Source of the DNA: Herbidospora mongoliensis
Lineage (GTDB): Bacteria > Actinomycetota > Actinomycetes > Streptosporangiales > Streptosporangiaceae
Length of the DNA stretch: 64,000 bases
Direction: 5' to 3'
NCBI RefSeq assembly: GCF_001570545.1
Contig: NZ_BBXD01000011.1
Span: 62,001-126,000, forward strand
The notes under the pieces are model-generated. The model was not told the DNA's origin. It was given only the letters and a program-made list of their open reading frames with translations, and ran no database searches. This document shows, in pieces, positions 1 to 29,100 of the stretch (its first letter is position 1; every line of letters starts with the position of its first letter). The position numbers and the translations under genes are program-made.

Positions 1-1035
1 TCCGGACCCTTCACGTCGGGCGCCTACGTGCGCGGCCAGGAGCGGACGTACGCCAAGAACGCCGCCTACAACTGGGCGCCGAAGGACGCCGGGCACGCCG
101 GTCCCGCGCGGCTCGACTCGGTGAAGGTCCGATTCATCTCCGAGGACGCGACCCGGGTGGGCGCGCTGAGCTCCGGCCAGGTCGACACGGCGAGCAAGAT
201 CCCGGCCAACCAGCTCGGGGTGCTGAAGGCCAACCCGGAACTTCAGGTGCTCGACAAGCAGGTGCCCGGCGCGGTCAACGCCTTCTACCTCAACACCAAG
301 GGCGCGCTGTTCTCCGACGTCAAGGTGCGCCAGGCCTTCCAGCGGGCCATCGACGTCGACACGCTCGTGAAGTCGGTGTTCCAGGGCATCTACCCACGCG
401 CCTGGAGCCCGCTGTCGCCGACGACGCCGTCCAGCTACGACGCCTCGCTGGAGAACACCTGGCCGACCGACACCGCGCTGGCCGGCAAGCTGCTCGACGA
501 GGCCGGGTGGACCGGCCGCGACTCCGAGGGCTACCGCACCAAGGACGGCAAGCGGCTCACCGTGGTCGCCCCGATCTACGGCGAGGCGAGCACGTTCTCG
601 CAGGCGGTGCAGGGTGACCTGAAGAAGTCGGGCATCTACCTCGACCTGCTGGCCTCGACCGACGCGATCGAGATCGGCGGCCGCCTCGACGAGGGCCGCT
701 ACGACGTGGTCGAGCTGTCGTGGGCGCGCGGCGACGGGGACATCCTGAGTCACTTCTTCTTCTCCGACCAGACGTCCAAGAACAGCGGGCACAACTTCGC
801 CCAGGTCACCGACCCCGGGGTGGACAAGTGGCTGACGGCGGCGCAGACCGCCCAGGAGCCGGCCCAGCGCGCCGCCGAATACGCCCAGGTGCAGAAGTGG
901 GCGATCGAGAACGCGGTGGTGGTGCCGACCTACGTCGACACCCAGAACCTGGGCGCCAGCAAGAAGGTGCACGACCTGCGGCTCAGCATCTCGGCGCACC
1001 CCGAGTTCTACGCCGCCTGGGTCGAATCCCCGTGA
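1..1035 (+). CDS. ABC transporter substrate-binding protein, family 5 (3' part)
   Basis: C-terminal 344 residues of a peptide/nickel-type (family 5) extracytoplasmic binding protein; the reading frame is open from base 1, so the start, signal peptide and lipobox lie upstream of the window. Visible family features are the segment ending NAFYLNTK followed by DVKVRQAFQRAID, and the late WSPLSP and LLDEAGW blocks typical of DppA/OppA-like proteins. The protein would deliver a peptide or similar solute to the permeases encoded next. Its stop overlaps the permease start (GTGA), so translation is probably coupled. The substrate cannot be told from sequence. Confidence 0.9.
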   Translation, partial: SGPFTSGAYVRGQERTYAKNAAYNWAPKDAGHAGPARLDSVKVRFISEDATRVGALSSGQVDTASKIPANQLGVLKANPELQVLDKQVPGAVNAFYLNTKGALFSDVKVRQAFQRAIDVDTLVKSVFQGIYPRAWSPLSPTTPSSYDASLENTWPTDTALAGKLLDEAGWTGRDSEGYRTKDGKRLTVVAPIYGEASTFSQAVQGDLKKSGIYLDLLASTDAIEIGGRLDEGRYDVVELSWARGDGDILSHFFFSDQTSKNSGHNFAQVTDPGVDKWLTAAQTAQEPAQRAAEYAQVQKWAIENAVVVPTYVDTQNLGASKKVHDLRLSISAHPEFYAAWVESP

Positions 1036-1970
1036 GGGGTGTCCTGGCCCGGCTGGTGAGCGCGGCCCTCGTCGTGTGGGCCGCCGCCACCTGCGCCTTC
1101 CTGGTGCTGCAGCTGATCCCCGGTGACCCGGTCTACGCCATCGTCGGCTCCGACGCGCTGGTCTCCGAGGAGCAGCACGAGAGGATCCGCGAGGAGTACG
1201 GCCTCGACCAGCCGCTCGTGGCGCAGTATCTGAACTACGTCGTCCGGCTGGCGACGTTCCGGTTCGGCGAGTCCTACCAGCTCCAGCAGCCCGTCTCGAC
1301 GGTGCTGGCCGACCAGTTGTGGCCGACCGTGCAGCTCGCGCTGGCGGCCACCGTGCTGGCCCCGCTCCTGGCGGTGCTGGTGGCGGTGGCCACCTCGGGC
1401 CGGGCGGCCTGGCCGCGCCGGGTGGCCGCCGCGGTGGAGCTGGTGGTCGTGTCCACGCCGTCGTTCTGGCTCGGCATCATGCTGCTGACGATCTTCTCCT
1501 TCCGGCTGGGCTGGCTCCCCGTGGCGGAGACCGGCGGCGTCGCGTCGCTGGTCCTGCCGACGATCACGCTGGCGCTGCCGATCGCGGCGGTGCTGACCCA
1601 GGTGATGCGCGAGGGCCTGCTCAGCGCGCTCGACCAGCCGTTCGCGGTGACCGCGCGGGCGCGCGGCGTGCCCGAGACGGCGGTGCGCTACCGCCACGCG
1701 CTGCGCCATTCGGCGATCCCGGCGCTGACCATGGCGGGCTGGTTCACCGGCACCCTGCTCGGCGGCGCGGTGATCGTGGAGAACGTGTTCGCCCGGCCGG
1801 GCATCGGCCGGATCACCCTCCAGGCGGTCGGCGACCGCGACCTGCCGGTCGTGCAGGGCGTGGTGGCGCTGTCGGCGGTGGTGTTCGTCGCGGTCGCCGC
1901 GCTGATCGACGTCCTGTACGCGGTGGTCGACCCCCGGCTGCGCAGGAGAACGGGGGTGCAGGCGATATGA
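1032..1970 (+). CDS. ABC transporter permease, DppB type
   Basis: A 312-residue inner-membrane permease of the DppB/OppB type. The GTG start at 1032 was chosen because it overlaps the preceding stop by 4 bases and gives the usual family length, with the first membrane segment at about residues 8-28. Conserved points are LIPGDP near residue 30, the ARGVPE region of the cytoplasmic EAA loop, and VIVENVFARPGIG near the end, the usual DppB signature. It should pair with the next permease to form the translocation pore. Confidence 0.92.
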   Translation: MRGVLARLVSAALVVWAAATCAFLVLQLIPGDPVYAIVGSDALVSEEQHERIREEYGLDQPLVAQYLNYVVRLATFRFGESYQLQQPVSTVLADQLWPTVQLALAATVLAPLLAVLVAVATSGRAAWPRRVAAAVELVVVSTPSFWLGIMLLTIFSFRLGWLPVAETGGVASLVLPTITLALPIAAVLTQVMREGLLSALDQPFAVTARARGVPETAVRYRHALRHSAIPALTMAGWFTGTLLGGAVIVENVFARPGIGRITLQAVGDRDLPVVQGVVALSAVVFVAVAALIDVLYAVVDPRLRRRTGVQAI

Positions 1971-2769
1971 AGCACACCGGAACCGTGATCGCGGCGCTGC
2001 TCCTGGGGCTGATCCTGGCGGCCGCCGCCTTCCCCGGGCTGCTCACCGGAGGCGACCCGACCGCCACCGACCCGCTCGCCACCCTCCTGCCGCCCGACGC
2101 CGCGCACTTCTTCGGCACCGACCAGCTCGGCCGCGACGTGTTCACCCGGGTCGTGTACGGCGCCCGCCACTCCCTGGCCATCGGCGCGGCGGCCACCGTC
2201 GGCGGGCTCCTCATCGCCGTGGTGTGGGGCCTGCTGGCGGCGCTGTCGGGCCGGTTCGGCGACGCGGTGCTGATGCGGGTGGCCGACGCGCTGCTGGCGC
2301 TGCCCGGCCTGCTGCTGGCCCTGCTCGTGGTGCTGATCACCGGCAAGGGCGTGATCGGCGCGACGCTCGCGGTGGCCGTGGGCATCGCGCCCGGGTTCGC
2401 CCGGGTGGTGCGCGCCCAGGCGCTCGTGGTGCGCCGGTCGGGCTACGTCGAGGCGGCCATCGGGCTGGGCGTCCCCCGGCCGCTGGTGACGCTGCGGCAC
2501 GTGCTGCCCAACACGTTCGGGCCGCTGCTGGTGCTGGCCTCCGTCACGCTCGGCATCTCCATCTCGACGGGCGCCGCCCTCAGCTATCTCGGCCTGGGCG
2601 CGCAGCCGCCGACGCCGGAGTGGGGGGCGATGCTCACCGAGAGCCAGGGCTTCCTCCATCTGGCCTGGTGGGCGGCGCTTTTCCCGGGGCTGATGCTCGT
2701 CCTGACCGTCATCGCGGTGACCGTCGTCGGCCGCCACGCGCAGAACCGATCCGAGGGACGGTACGCCTC

Positions 2770-2773
<4 letters not shown>
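1967..2773 (+). CDS. ABC transporter permease, DppC type
   Basis: A 268-residue inner-membrane permease of the DppC/OppC type. It starts at an ATG overlapping the preceding stop (ATGA). FGTDQLGRDVFTRVVYGAR after the first membrane segment and SYLGLGAQPPTPEWGAML near the C terminus are classic for this family. The EAA-type loop (EAAIGLGVPRPL) would contact the ATPase. It overlaps the ATPase gene by 4 bases, so the four importer genes form one translationally coupled unit. Confidence 0.92.
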
Positions 2774-4359
<1,586 letters not shown>

Positions 4360-4387
4360 ACCCGGCCAATACCGCGCTGCGAGCCTC

Positions 4388-5554
4388 ATGCTCATGACCA
4401 GCTCACCTGAACAGACCCGCGGCGCCCGACTTCCATCGCTGACCGGGCTGCGCTTCCTCGCGGCGCTGCTCGTGTTCGCCTTCCACACGACCTGGCAGAC
4501 CAAGTTCGTCGACACATCGGTGTTCGAGAGCGCCGGATTCTACGGCGTCACCTTCTTCTTCGTGCTCAGCGGGTTCGTGCTGACCTGGTCGGCGCGGCCC
4601 GGCGACACCGCGCCGAAGGTGTGGCGGCGGCGACTGGTCAAGATCTTCCCCAACCATCTCGTCACCTTCGTGGTGGCCGGGGTGCTGATGCTGGTGACCG
4701 CGCAGGTGTTCACCGCCACCGGCACCCTGGCCAACCTGTTCCTGCTGTCGGCGTGGATCCCCGACATCACGGTGCCGAACACGATGAACTCGGTGAGCTG
4801 GTCGCTGTCGTGCGAGCTGTTCTTCTACCTGACGTTCCCGTGGATCCTGCGGCTGCTGAACCGCTTCTCGACCCGCGCCCTGTGGACCACGGCGGGCGTT
4901 CTCGTCGCGGTCACGCTGCTCGTGCCGCTGGTGTCGATGTACCTGATCGGCGGCCAGCCGTTGCCGTTCATCTCCGACGGCACGCTGTCGTTCGAGCAGA
5001 TCTGGTTCGTGTACTTCTTCCCGCCCGTCAGAGCGGCCGAGTTCGTGCTCGGCGTGGTCGCGGCGCGCCTCGCTCTGCAGGGCTCCTGGCCCCGGCTCGG
5101 GCTCGCCCCCGCGCTGCTCATCGCGGCGGGCGGTTACGTCGTCCAGGCGAACGTCCCTTATCTGTACGGCATCGCAGGCACCGCGGCCATCTGGCTGACG
5201 CCCCTGGTGGTGGCCGCCGCGCAGGCCGATCTGAACCTGACCCGGTCTCCGTTCCGGGGGCGCGCGCTGGTGCGGCTCGGGGAGTGGTCGTTCGCGTTCT
5301 ACATGGTGCACGGCCTGACGGTGACCTACATCCACCGCTATCTCGTCGGCGAGGGCGAGGTCACGCCCCTGGCCGGAACGGGGCTTCTCGTGCTGGCGCT
5401 CGCGGTCGCGCTGGTGCTGGCCTGGGCCCTGTTCACGTTCGTGGAGACCCCGGCGGTACGGCGGTTCAGCGTGTCGCGGCGCGACCGGACCCCGTCACGC
5501 CCGTCGCCCACACCCGCACCCGCGCAGAAGCCCCTTCAGGAGGCGACCGAATGA
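4388..5554 (+). CDS. Acyltransferase 3 family membrane protein (OafA/YrhL-like)
   Basis: A 388-residue polytopic membrane protein. The N-terminal LPSLTGLRFLAALLVFAFH contains the R-x10-H pattern (Arg in GLRF, His in FAFH) of acyltransferase-3 enzymes, and FVLSGFVLTWS and SVSWSLSCELFFYL are also family blocks. About ten membrane segments are visible, followed by a Pro/Arg-rich cytosolic tail. Family members move acyl groups onto sugars, lipids or secondary metabolites. The ATG at 4388 or the one at 4394 may be the start; neither has a strong ribosome site. It ends in an ATGA overlap with the P450 gene, which ties it to the PKS locus rather than to the importer. The acceptor is unknown. Confidence 0.85.
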   Translation: MLMTSSPEQTRGARLPSLTGLRFLAALLVFAFHTTWQTKFVDTSVFESAGFYGVTFFFVLSGFVLTWSARPGDTAPKVWRRRLVKIFPNHLVTFVVAGVLMLVTAQVFTATGTLANLFLLSAWIPDITVPNTMNSVSWSLSCELFFYLTFPWILRLLNRFSTRALWTTAGVLVAVTLLVPLVSMYLIGGQPLPFISDGTLSFEQIWFVYFFPPVRAAEFVLGVVAARLALQGSWPRLGLAPALLIAAGGYVVQANVPYLYGIAGTAAIWLTPLVVAAAQADLNLTRSPFRGRALVRLGEWSFAFYMVHGLTVTYIHRYLVGEGEVTPLAGTGLLVLALAVALVLAWALFTFVETPAVRRFSVSRRDRTPSRPSPTPAPAQKPLQEATE

Positions 5555-6732
5555 CCGTCCTGCCTGACTATCCGCAGGCCCGCGGCTGTCCGTTCCACCC
5601 GGCCGACGGCTACACCGACTACGCGCCCGTCGCGAAGGTCCGGCTCTACAACGGGCGTGAGGTGTGGGCGGTGACCGGCCATGCCGAGGCGCGGCAGGTG
5701 CTGCTCGATCCGGTCACCTACTCCTCCGACCGGGTGCACCCGCACTATCCGGCGCTGGCCCCCCGGTTCGAGTCGGCCCGTAAGGTGCGCAACTTCATCG
5801 GCATGGACCCGCCGGAGCACACCGTCCAGCGGCGCATGCTGCTGTCGAGCTTCACGGTGAAGAAGACGAACGCGCTGCGCCCCCGTATCCAGGCGCTGGT
5901 CGACGGGCTCCTCGACGAGATCGAGGCCAAGGGGCCGGTCGCCGACCTGGTGCCCGAATTCGCGCTGCCGGTGCCGTCGATCGTCATCTGCGAGCTGCTC
6001 GGGGTGCCGTACACCGACCATGCCTTCTTCGAGCACCAGTCGCGGCGCGTGGTCACCGGCAGCACCACCCTGGAGGAGAGCGCCGACGCGTTCACCCAGC
6101 TCAAGGCCTATCTCGACGAGCTGATCCAGCGCAAACAGCGGGAGCCGGGCGACGGGCTGCTGGACACGCTGATCGCCGAGCAGGTCGAGACGGGCGCGCT
6201 GTCCCGAAGCGAGCTGGTGGACATCGCGCTGCTGCTGCTCGTGGCCGGGCACGAGACCACCGCGAGCGCCATCGCGCTCGGCGTGGTCACCCTGCTGGAG
6301 CACCCGGAACAGCTCGCGGCGCTGCGGTCGGACGCCCGGCTGCTGCCGACGGCGGTCGAGGAACTGCTGCGCTTCATGGCCATCGCCGACGGCATCGCCA
6401 GGTTCGCCACCGCCGACGCCGACCTGGCGGGCCATCAGGTGCGGGCCGGGGACGGCGTCGTCATCGTCATCGCCACCGCCAACCGGGACGGCGGCGCTTT
6501 CCCGTCCCCCGCCGCGTTCGCGGTCGACCGGGGCGCGCGGCACCACGTCTCGTTCGGGCACGGCGTGCACCAGTGCATCGGCCAGAACCTGGCCCGCGCC
6601 GAGATGGAGATCGCGCTCGGCACGCTCTTCCGCAGGCTGCCCGGCCTGCGGCTGGCCAGAGACCTCGCCGACCTGCCGATCAAGGAGGCCGGCGGCGTCC
6701 AGGGTGTCTGGGAACTGCCCGTCACCTGGTGA
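5551..6732 (+). CDS. Cytochrome P450 (CYP105/107-like), PKS locus
   Basis: A 393-residue soluble class I P450. The I-helix motif AGHETT is at residues 232-237, the K-helix ExxR is in EELLRF, and the haem-ligand region [10 protein letters not shown] places the Cys at residue 342. The start ATG overlaps the preceding stop and has an AGGAGG site (caggaggcgacc) in front of it. The N-terminal RGCPFHPADGY resembles CYP105-type enzymes. It is followed after 10 bases by a ferredoxin gene, its likely electron donor. A role as tailoring oxidase for the polyketide is inferred from position. It is a clear paralogue of the P450 at 40985-42172: same N-terminal motif, same final LPVTW. Confidence 0.93.
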   Translation: MTVLPDYPQARGCPFHPADGYTDYAPVAKVRLYNGREVWAVTGHAEARQVLLDPVTYSSDRVHPHYPALAPRFESARKVRNFIGMDPPEHTVQRRMLLSSFTVKKTNALRPRIQALVDGLLDEIEAKGPVADLVPEFALPVPSIVICELLGVPYTDHAFFEHQSRRVVTGSTTLEESADAFTQLKAYLDELIQRKQREPGDGLLDTLIAEQVETGALSRSELVDIALLLLVAGHETTASAIALGVVTLLEHPEQLAALRSDARLLPTAVEELLRFMAIADGIARFATADADLAGHQVRAGDGVVIVIATANRDGGAFPSPAAFAVDRGARHHVSFGHGVHQCIGQNLARAEMEIALGTLFRRLPGLRLARDLADLPIKEAGGVQGVWELPVTW

Positions 6733-6742
6733 GAGGAGTGTC

Positions 6743-6934
6743 ATGCGCATCACCGCCGACCAAGAACGGTGCCTGGGCGCGGGACAGTGCGTGCTGTCCG
6801 CGCCCGACCGTTTCGACCAGTCCGACCTGGGGCTGGTCGAAGTGCTCGACCCGGAGGTGCCGGAAGGGGACGAGCAGCGCTTCCGGGACATCCTCGACCT
6901 GTGCCCGTCACAGGCCCTGTCTCTGGAGGCGTGA
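6743..6934 (+). CDS. 3Fe-4S ferredoxin, P450 partner
   Basis: A 63-residue ferredoxin. Cysteines at 10, 16 and 54 in the pattern CLGAGQC ... CPSQA match the single [3Fe-4S] ferredoxins that serve actinomycete P450s. The ATG at 6743 was chosen over upstream starts because a strong GAGAGGAG site sits just before it and the length is typical. It would carry electrons from a ferredoxin reductase, not seen in this window, to the P450 encoded just before it. Its stop is 2 bases before the hydrolase start. Confidence 0.92.
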   Translation: MRITADQERCLGAGQCVLSAPDRFDQSDLGLVEVLDPEVPEGDEQRFRDILDLCPSQALSLEA

Positions 6935-6936
6935 CC

Positions 6937-7803
6937 ATGCCCATCAGCGGAACCCTCGCCGACGCCGTCGCCGACCGGGCGGGCACCCGCCCGCAGCCGT
7001 TGCACGCGCTGCCCACGTTCGACTCCGTGGACGTGACCGAGCGCACCGACCCCGTTCTGATACGCGTCTACCGTCCACGCGGCCTGACCGGTCCCCTGCC
7101 CGCGACGCTGTGGTTGCACGGCGGCGGGTTCGTGCTCGGCAACATCGACCACGTGCACCAGGCGGCGGCGCAGGCGGCGGCGTACGCCTCCGCCGTCGTG
7201 GTGGCGGTCGGCTACCGGCTCGCGCCGGAGCACCCCTATCCGGCCGGACTGGAGGACTCCTACGCCGCGCTCGAATGGCTGGCCGCCGAGGCGTCCGATC
7301 TGGGCGTGGACGCCTCGCGGCTCGGCGTCGCCGGGGCGAGCTCCGGCGCTGCGCTGGCCACCGGAGTGGCCCTGCTGGCCCGCGACCGGGGCGGCCCGCC
7401 GCTGGTGTTCCAGCATCTGACCACCCCCGCCCTCGACGACCGCCTCGACACCGCCTCGATGCTCACGCTGACCGACGCCCCCATCTGGAACCGGGGGCTG
7501 GCCGCCGAGAGCTGGCGGCTGTATCTGGGCGGCGAACACGTGGCCGCCTCCGGCTACGCCGCACCCGCCCGCGCGGAGGACCTGGCGGGCCTGCCGCCCG
7601 CCTACATCTCCACGGCGGGCCTCGACCCGCTCCGCGACGAGGGCATCCTGTACGCCCTGCGGCTGGCCCAAGCCGGAGTGCCGGTCGAACTGCACAACTT
7701 CCCGGGCTTCTACCACGCCTTCGGCGGCCCGGACGTACCGGAGGAACAGCACCGAATCGCCGTAGAACATCTAGCCGCCCTGAAGCACGGCTTATGGCCC
7801 TGA
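6937..7803 (+). CDS. Alpha/beta hydrolase, hormone-sensitive-lipase (HSL) type
   Basis: A 288-residue serine hydrolase of the HSL/acetyl-esterase family. The oxyanion motif HGGG is at 61-64, the nucleophile elbow GASSG places Ser at 135, and Asp230 (GLDPLRDEG) and His260 (YHAF) complete the triad. It starts 2 bases after the ferredoxin stop and ends 58 bases before the first PKS gene, so it is probably in the same transcript. No thioesterase domain is present in the PKS, so this enzyme is the best local candidate for hydrolytic release or editing of the chain. That is inference: the family mostly cleaves small esters. An alternative is deacylation of a product acylated by the upstream acyltransferase. 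Confidence 0.88.
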   Translation: MPISGTLADAVADRAGTRPQPLHALPTFDSVDVTERTDPVLIRVYRPRGLTGPLPATLWLHGGGFVLGNIDHVHQAAAQAAAYASAVVVAVGYRLAPEHPYPAGLEDSYAALEWLAAEASDLGVDASRLGVAGASSGAALATGVALLARDRGGPPLVFQHLTTPALDDRLDTASMLTLTDAPIWNRGLAAESWRLYLGGEHVAASGYAAPARAEDLAGLPPAYISTAGLDPLRDEGILYALRLAQAGVPVELHNFPGFYHAFGGPDVPEEQHRIAVEHLAALKHGLWP

Positions 7804-7861
7804 CCGCGACCTTTAGACCGCCCCAAGGCCATCATTAGCGGTTCGGGCCAAGCTGCGTTGT

Positions 7862-26173
<18,312 letters not shown>

Positions 26174-26180
26174 CGCCCCG

Positions 26181-29100
26181 ATGAATACCGAGGCGAAGCT
26201 CCGCGACTACCTCAAGCGGGTCACCGGTGACCTGCTGCAGACCCGGCAGCGGCTGGCGGAGGTGGAGTCGGCCGGCCGCGAGCCGATCGCGATCGTCGGC
26301 ATGGCCTGCCGCTATCCGGGTGGCGTGCGGTCACCGGAGGACCTGTGGCGGGTCGTCAGCGACGGCGTGGACGCGATCTCCCCCTTCCCCGCCGACCGGG
26401 GCTGGGACGTCCCCGCGTTGTACGACCCCGACCCGGCGCGCGTCGGGAAGACGTACACGAAAGAAGGCGGTTTCCTGCACGACGCCGCGGACTTCGACCC
26501 CGCCTTCTTCGGCATCAGCCCCCGCGAGGCGATCAGCATGGACCCCCAGCAGCGGCTGCTGCTGGAGACCGCCTGGGAGGTCTTCGAACGCGCCGGCATC
26601 GACCCGGAATCGGCCCGCGGCTCCCGGACGGGCGTCTTCGCCGGGGTCATGTACGGAGATTACGGCGGCCGCATCCGGCAGGCGCCCGAGGAGCTGGAGG
26701 GGTACATCGGCACCGGCAGCGCGGGCTCGGTCGCCTCGGGCCGCCTCTCTTATGTGCTGGGCCTGGTGGGCCCGGCCATCACGATCGACACGGCCTGCTC
26801 GTCGTCGCTGGTCGCACTCCATCTGGCGGTGCGCGCCCTACGGGCCGGCGAGTGCGACCTGGCCCTGGCGGGCGGCGCGACCGTGATCGCCACCCCCGGC
26901 CTGTTCGTCGAGTTCAGCCGCCAGCGCGGCCTGTCCCCCGACGGCCGCTGCAAGGCCTTCGCCGCGGCGGCCGACGGCACCGGCTGGGGCGAGGGCGTGG
27001 GCCTGCTCCTGGTCGAGCGCCTCTCGGACGCCCAGCGGAACGGCCACCCGGTGCTCGCCGTGGTCCGCGGCACCGCGATCAACCAGGACGGCACGAGCGG
27101 CCAGCTCTCCGCCCCCAACGGCCCCGCCCAGCAGCGCGTCATCCGCGCCGCCCTCACCGACGCGGGCCTGTCCCCTGCCGATGTGGACGCCATCGAGGCG
27201 CACGGCACGGGAACGAGCCTGGGCGACCCGATCGAGGCCCAGGCCCTGCTGGCGACCTACGGGCAGAACCGGGAGGAACCGGCCTGGCTGGGGTCGCTGA
27301 AGTCGAACATCGGGCACACGCAGGCGGCTGCGGGGGTCGGCGGGATCATCAAGATGGTCCACGCCATGCGGCACGGCGTTCTGCCCAAGACCCTGCACGT
27401 GGACGAACCGAGCCCCCACGTCGACTGGGAGAGCGGCGCCGTCCGCCTCCTCACCGACGCACAACCATGGCGACGACACGACGACCGGCCCAGAAGGGCA
27501 GCGGTGTCGTCCTTCGGCATCAGCGGCACCAACGCCCACGTCGTCCTGGAAGAGCCGGAGAGCGCCACCGCACCCGCCGCGACCGGTCCCGGCACGGTTT
27601 CCGGACAGACGCCGGTTCTCCTCTCGGCCCACAGCCCCGAGGCCCTTCGAGCGCAGGCCGGGCAGTTGCGTGACCACCTCACCACGCGCCCCGAGCTCGG
27701 ACCCGCGCGCATCGCCCACACCCTCGCCACAGGACGCGCCGCGCTCACCCACCGAGCCGCGGTCATCACGGGCGACCAGACGGAGTTGCTCGCCACGCTC
27801 GACGCGCTGGCCGCCGACCGCCCGCACGCGAACCTCGTCAGGGGCGTCGCCGCCCCGCGCGGGAAGGTGGTCTTCGTCTTCCCCGGTCAGGGCTCCCAAT
27901 GGGACGGCATGGCCCGAGACCTCCTGGCCACCTCACCCGTCTTCCGCGAACACCTCGAAGCAGCCGCCCAGGCCATCGAGACGTATGCGGGCTGGAACCT
28001 CATCGACGCCCTCAACAGCTCATCCATCGACCGGGTCGACGTCATCCAACCCGCCCTCTTCGCCGTCATGACCAGCCTGGCCCGCCTCTGGCAACACCAC
28101 GGCGTCCACCCCGACGCCGTCATCGGCCACTCCCAAGGCGAAATCGCCGCCGCCCACATCGCCGGAGCACTGACCCTCGACGACGCCGCGAAGATCGTCA
28201 CCCTCCGCTCCAAAGCACTCCTCGCCCTCGCGGGAACCGGCGGGATGGCCTCCGTCCAACGGGGAGCCGACGAGGTCAGCACCTACCTGGCCGCCTACGA
28301 CGACCTCCACATCGCCGCACACAACAGCCCCACGGCGACCGTCATCGCAGGAAACCCCACCCAACTGGACGACCTCCTCCAAACCCTCGACGCCCGAAGA
28401 ATCCCCGTCGACTACGCCTCCCACAGCCCCCACGTCCACCCCCTGCGCGACGAACTCCTAGAAGCCCTCGCCGACATCCGGCCCCGGGAAGCCGACATCC
28501 CCCTCTACTCCACCCTCACCACCGAAATCATCGACGCGTCCCAGCTCACCCCCGCCTACTGGTTCGACAACCTCGCCAACCCCGTCCACTTCCACCAAAC
28601 CCTCACCAAACTCGTCGACGACGGCCACACCACCTTCATCGAAACCAGCCCCCACCCCGTCCTCACCACAGCCGTCCAGGACACGATCGACGACCCGGCC
28701 CTACTGGTCACCGGCACCCTCCGTCGCGACAAGGGCACCCTCCACCAGTTCCACCTGAACCTGGCCGCCCTGCGGACCAGCGGCCACCAGGTCACCTGGC
28801 ACCTCCCGGAAGAAGGCGTCACCGACCTCCCCACCTATCCCTTCCAGCGCGAGCGCTACTGGCTGGAGGACGCCGCCACCTCCGGCGACCCGGAGAGCCT
28901 GGGCCTGCGCGCCACCCGCCACCCGCTGCTGGCCGCCGCGACCACCCTCGCGCCCAACCACGCCCAGGGCGACACCCTCCTGCTGACCGGACGAGCCGCC
29001 ACCGGCGTCCACCCATGGCTGGCCGACCACGCGATCCACGGCACGCCGGTGCTCCCCCCGGCCGCCTACCTCGACCTGGCCCTCCAGGCCGGACGAGCCC

